Notes under the pieces: model-generated
The model's database searches: none
Told to the model about the DNA's origin: nothing
What the model saw: the letters and a program-made list of their open reading frames with translations, nothing else
Position numbers and translations under genes: made by a program
Part shown: piece after piece, positions 28,574-29,872 of the stretch
Layout: every line of letters begins with the position of its first letter
Numbering within the stretch: position 1 is the first letter of the stretch
NCBI RefSeq assembly: GCF_014287875.1
Contig: NZ_JACOPN010000013.1
Coordinates: forward strand, 1-29,872
Direction of reading: 5' to 3'
DNA length: 29,872 bases
Source of the DNA: Flintibacter faecis
Lineage (GTDB): Bacteria > Bacillota > Clostridia > Oscillospirales > Oscillospiraceae

Positions 28574-29089
28574 TTAGTCCCTGCTGGCTTTCTTACTCCA
28601 ATAGCACATAACATTGTGACTTTTTTTGATACTCTCATCCAATCGTTCAGAATAATCAACACACATCTCTGTCCCCATCGCAAAAAATTTAATTTCTGCC
28701 ACTATACACAGCCCCAATATATTCTGTTTGGTCAACTGGCAAAAAGAATTGCAAAATTCATTTGATATATTGGCATCTAATTCCGGGAAATAAGATGTGT
28801 CGAACCATAATTCAGTAGAAAATACTCCATTTTCAAAGTATTGCCTTGCTCCAATGATATAAGAGCCTGCTTTTCCATCGAAAGAAACGACTTTGCCATT
28901 TAATACGCACCGTTCAATTTGTTCATCATCTTGCGTGTAAAGCACATCTTCTTTTGTTGGCAGCCAGCCATTCCAAACAATACATTTTTCTGAAAATTGT
29001 ATCTTGCCGACAATAGGAAATATCGTTTCGCACATTTTAATGCTGGGATATTTTTTGCTTGCAATGTAAACTTCAAATTTCGCAGCCAT
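28574..29089 (-). CDS. Hypothetical protein, no recognised family
   Basis: A 171-residue soluble protein, MAAKFEVYIASKKYPSIKMC onward, from an ATG with GAGG six bases upstream (an upstream frame to 29146 has no site). It is beta-rich: CIVWNGWLPTKEDVLYTQDD, VVSFDGKAGSYIIGARQYFE, GVFSTELWFDTSYFPELDAN, then LGLCIVAEIKFFAMGTEMCV. No signal peptide or membrane helix. It lies 47 bp upstream of the membrane-anchored gene on the same strand, so the two may be co-transcribed. Confidence 0.7.
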   Translation of the reverse strand: MAAKFEVYIASKKYPSIKMCETIFPIVGKIQFSEKCIVWNGWLPTKEDVLYTQDDEQIERCVLNGKVVSFDGKAGSYIIGARQYFENGVFSTELWFDTSYFPELDANISNEFCNSFCQLTKQNILGLCIVAEIKFFAMGTEMCVDYSERLDESIKKSHNVMCYWSKKASRD

Positions 29090-29342
29090 TTTCCTCAAAT
29101 TCCTCCCATCATTTAAGAATTTCATTATTGCAGATCTGGCATCCAAATGTTGTCAGCAGTGTATCATGTCTGGAGCATCGTGGAAAATTTGGGGGATCAC
29201 TTATCTGGTTACTCAAACAAATTACATTGTCCATATTTCGGTTGCTCCATATCACGTTTCTGTTCCATTTGAGGTGAGAGTGGTGTTAAACTTCCAATTT
29301 TATTTTATCATTATTGCTGGGAAATGGGAAGTATCTTCCTGT
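29090..29342. other. Gene-free stretch near the right end of element D
   Basis: I see no supported gene; short open frames lack ribosome binding sites and protein-like composition. It probably holds the promoter for the minus-strand pair. Confidence 0.4.
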
Positions 29343-29498
29343 TTACCGCTCCATATCCCTGTCCCGGTGCTGTGTCTGCTCCTGCTGGCGGCGTGCGCTG
29401 TCCACAACAGATTTCACCCGGTACAGCTTCATCAAATTGTCTTGGATAGGTTTGTGCTTTGCGTAGTCCCTCTGGTACTGGTATTGGCTCCGTTGCTG
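29343..29498 (-). pseudogene. C-terminal relic of an unidentified gene
   Basis: The minus strand reads YQYQRDYAKHKPIQDNLMKL, then YRVKSVVDSARRQQEQTQ and a stop at 29343-29345. It is a charged helical tail like those at the end of relaxases or other mobile-element proteins. It has no start and a stop codon just upstream (29501-29499). It is likely the remnant of a gene deleted or cut when the right end of D formed. Its GC content is above that of the surrounding sequence. Confidence 0.45.
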
Positions 29499-29603
29499 TC
29501 ATTAGCGGTGTAAGAAGGGAAAACTTACAGAGAAAGCCTTGTTTGTTATATGTTCCATGAATCTATTATATTTCGCAGAAATTATCCTTGACAAATCTCG
29601 TCT

Positions 29604-29872
29604 CAAAAAGCAATGTTGGAGGAGTTCGCCGCACGGCAGGGGTTTACGAACATTGTCCATTTCACGGACGATGGCATTAGCGGCACTTGCTTTGACCGTC
29701 CCGGATTTCTGGCAATGATGAAAGAGGTTGAAGCCGGAAATGTGGAGTATCTGTGTATCAAGGACATGAGCCGCATGGGTCGTGACTATCTGAAAGTCGG
29801 TCAGATTATGGAAATCCTGCGTCAGCGTGGCGTTCGCCTTATCGCCATCAATGACGGCGTGGACAGTGCCAG
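29604..29872 (+). pseudogene. Serine recombinase of element C, downstream fragment (continues off-window)
   Basis: From 29604 the frame reads QKAMLEEFAARQGFTNIVHF TDDGISGTCFDRPGFLAMMK, then YLCIKDMSRMGRDYLKVGQI and GVRLIAINDGVDSA. This is exactly the part of the catalytic domain that should follow SNSISNQ at 15675, including the DMSRMGRD active-site block. No stop interrupts it before the window end. The joined sequence would be a normal TnpX-type recombinase, so removal of element D would probably restore the gene. Confidence 0.93.

Larger units (their letters stand above)
15676..29604. mobile_element. Element D: ~13.9 kb mobilizable element nested in the recombinase of element C
   Basis: Both edges are fixed by the broken recombinase: ...SNQ (CAA, 15673-15675) on the left and (CAA)-AAA-GCA-ATG, i.e. 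QKAMLEEFAARQGF, on the right from 29604. A CAA is present at both junctions, consistent with the 2-bp core shared after serine-recombinase insertion (CA or AA). The ends read GAG...CTC. D encodes its own recombinase (20406), TnpV, TnpW, oriT, relaxase and cargo. Its recombinase is internal, ~4.7 kb from the left end, which is unusual and may mean D is composite. Confidence 0.88.
15482..29872 (+). mobile_element. Element C: serine-recombinase element inserted in virD4 (right end off-window)
   Basis: Homology to VirD4 ends at AGCAGCGG (15475-15482). A recombinase leader with an inverted repeat follows, then the start of a TnpX-type recombinase reading inward, the Tn4451-like arrangement with the recombinase at the left end. 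Most of what follows in the window (15,676-29,604) is element D nested in that recombinase, so only ~0.46 kb of C itself is visible. The rest of C and of virD4 should be to the right. Confidence 0.8.

Noticed and set aside
29166..29513. 115-aa plus-strand hydrophobic frame near the right end of D
   Set aside because: Part of it is antisense of the charged gene relic, and there is no ribosome binding site.
1..29872. CRISPR arrays, tRNA or rRNA genes, IS elements with terminal inverted repeats
   Set aside because: I saw no evenly spaced short repeats, no cloverleaf or rRNA-like sequence, and no DDE transposase; all recombinases are of the serine type.

Overview
The window looks like accessory DNA from a gut-type anaerobic Firmicute (class Clostridia; Lachnospiraceae or Oscillospiraceae-like). 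The evidence is the gene families: large serine recombinases of the TnpX type, TnpV/TnpW small proteins, PcfB and VirD4 of Tn1549-like conjugative elements, KTR and VLP cysteine-rich proteins, transposon sigma/HTH_16 pairs, and strong GGAGG ribosome binding sites. I see no rRNA, tRNA or core metabolic gene, except a stray 0.2 kb fragment of an iron-type alcohol dehydrogenase. The assignments are family recognition by eye, not database hits.

Layout. (A) 1 to about 8.9 kb: a mobilizable element. On the minus strand are an XRE regulator, MobC, a MOBP-type relaxase and a DUF6050-like membrane protein that is split by the dehydrogenase fragment. On the plus strand are a putative zinc protease translationally coupled to a MerR/TipA-like regulator, a KTR protein, a long hairpin-rich leader, a sigma/HTH_16 pair, a 416-base gene-free stretch, TnpW and a 565-aa serine recombinase. 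(Island) 8.95-9.94 kb: an AT-rich minus-strand gene resembling AbiTii abortive-infection proteins, at the A/B boundary. (B) about 10.0-15.48 kb: the start of a GC-rich Tn1549-like conjugative element: ParB-like, DUF4406, a cytosine methyltransferase with a second long gene overlapping it in another frame, ArdA antirestriction, PcfB and VirD4 coupling protein. VirD4 is cut off after roughly 317 residues.

(C) VirD4 is interrupted near 15,482 by the left end of another serine-recombinase element; a 22-bp imperfect inverted repeat lies just inside. (D) The recombinase of C is itself split: its first 35 codons end at 15,675 and the reading resumes at 29,604-29,607 through to the window end. The roughly 13.9 kb between is a nested mobilizable element. 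It carries TnpV, a compact minus-strand cluster (acidic sigma-like protein, DUF6429, DUF6076, RhuM), a VLP cysteine-rich protein, TnpW, a 693-aa serine recombinase with two extra C-terminal zinc ribbons, a DUF3847 protein, a recognisable MOBQ oriT with a MobA/MobL relaxase, and a cargo operon LemA - DUF3137 - DUF1266 followed by two uncharacterised minus-strand genes.

The best candidates for new biology are the LemA/DUF3137/DUF1266 cargo operon, the RhuM/DUF6076/DUF6429/sigma-like cluster, the dual-coded gene inside the methyltransferase, the AbiTii-like island gene, and the insertion of an element into the conserved SxxNQ codons of another element's recombinase. B in C in D is a three-level nest; C's excision gene would be restored only if D leaves precisely.
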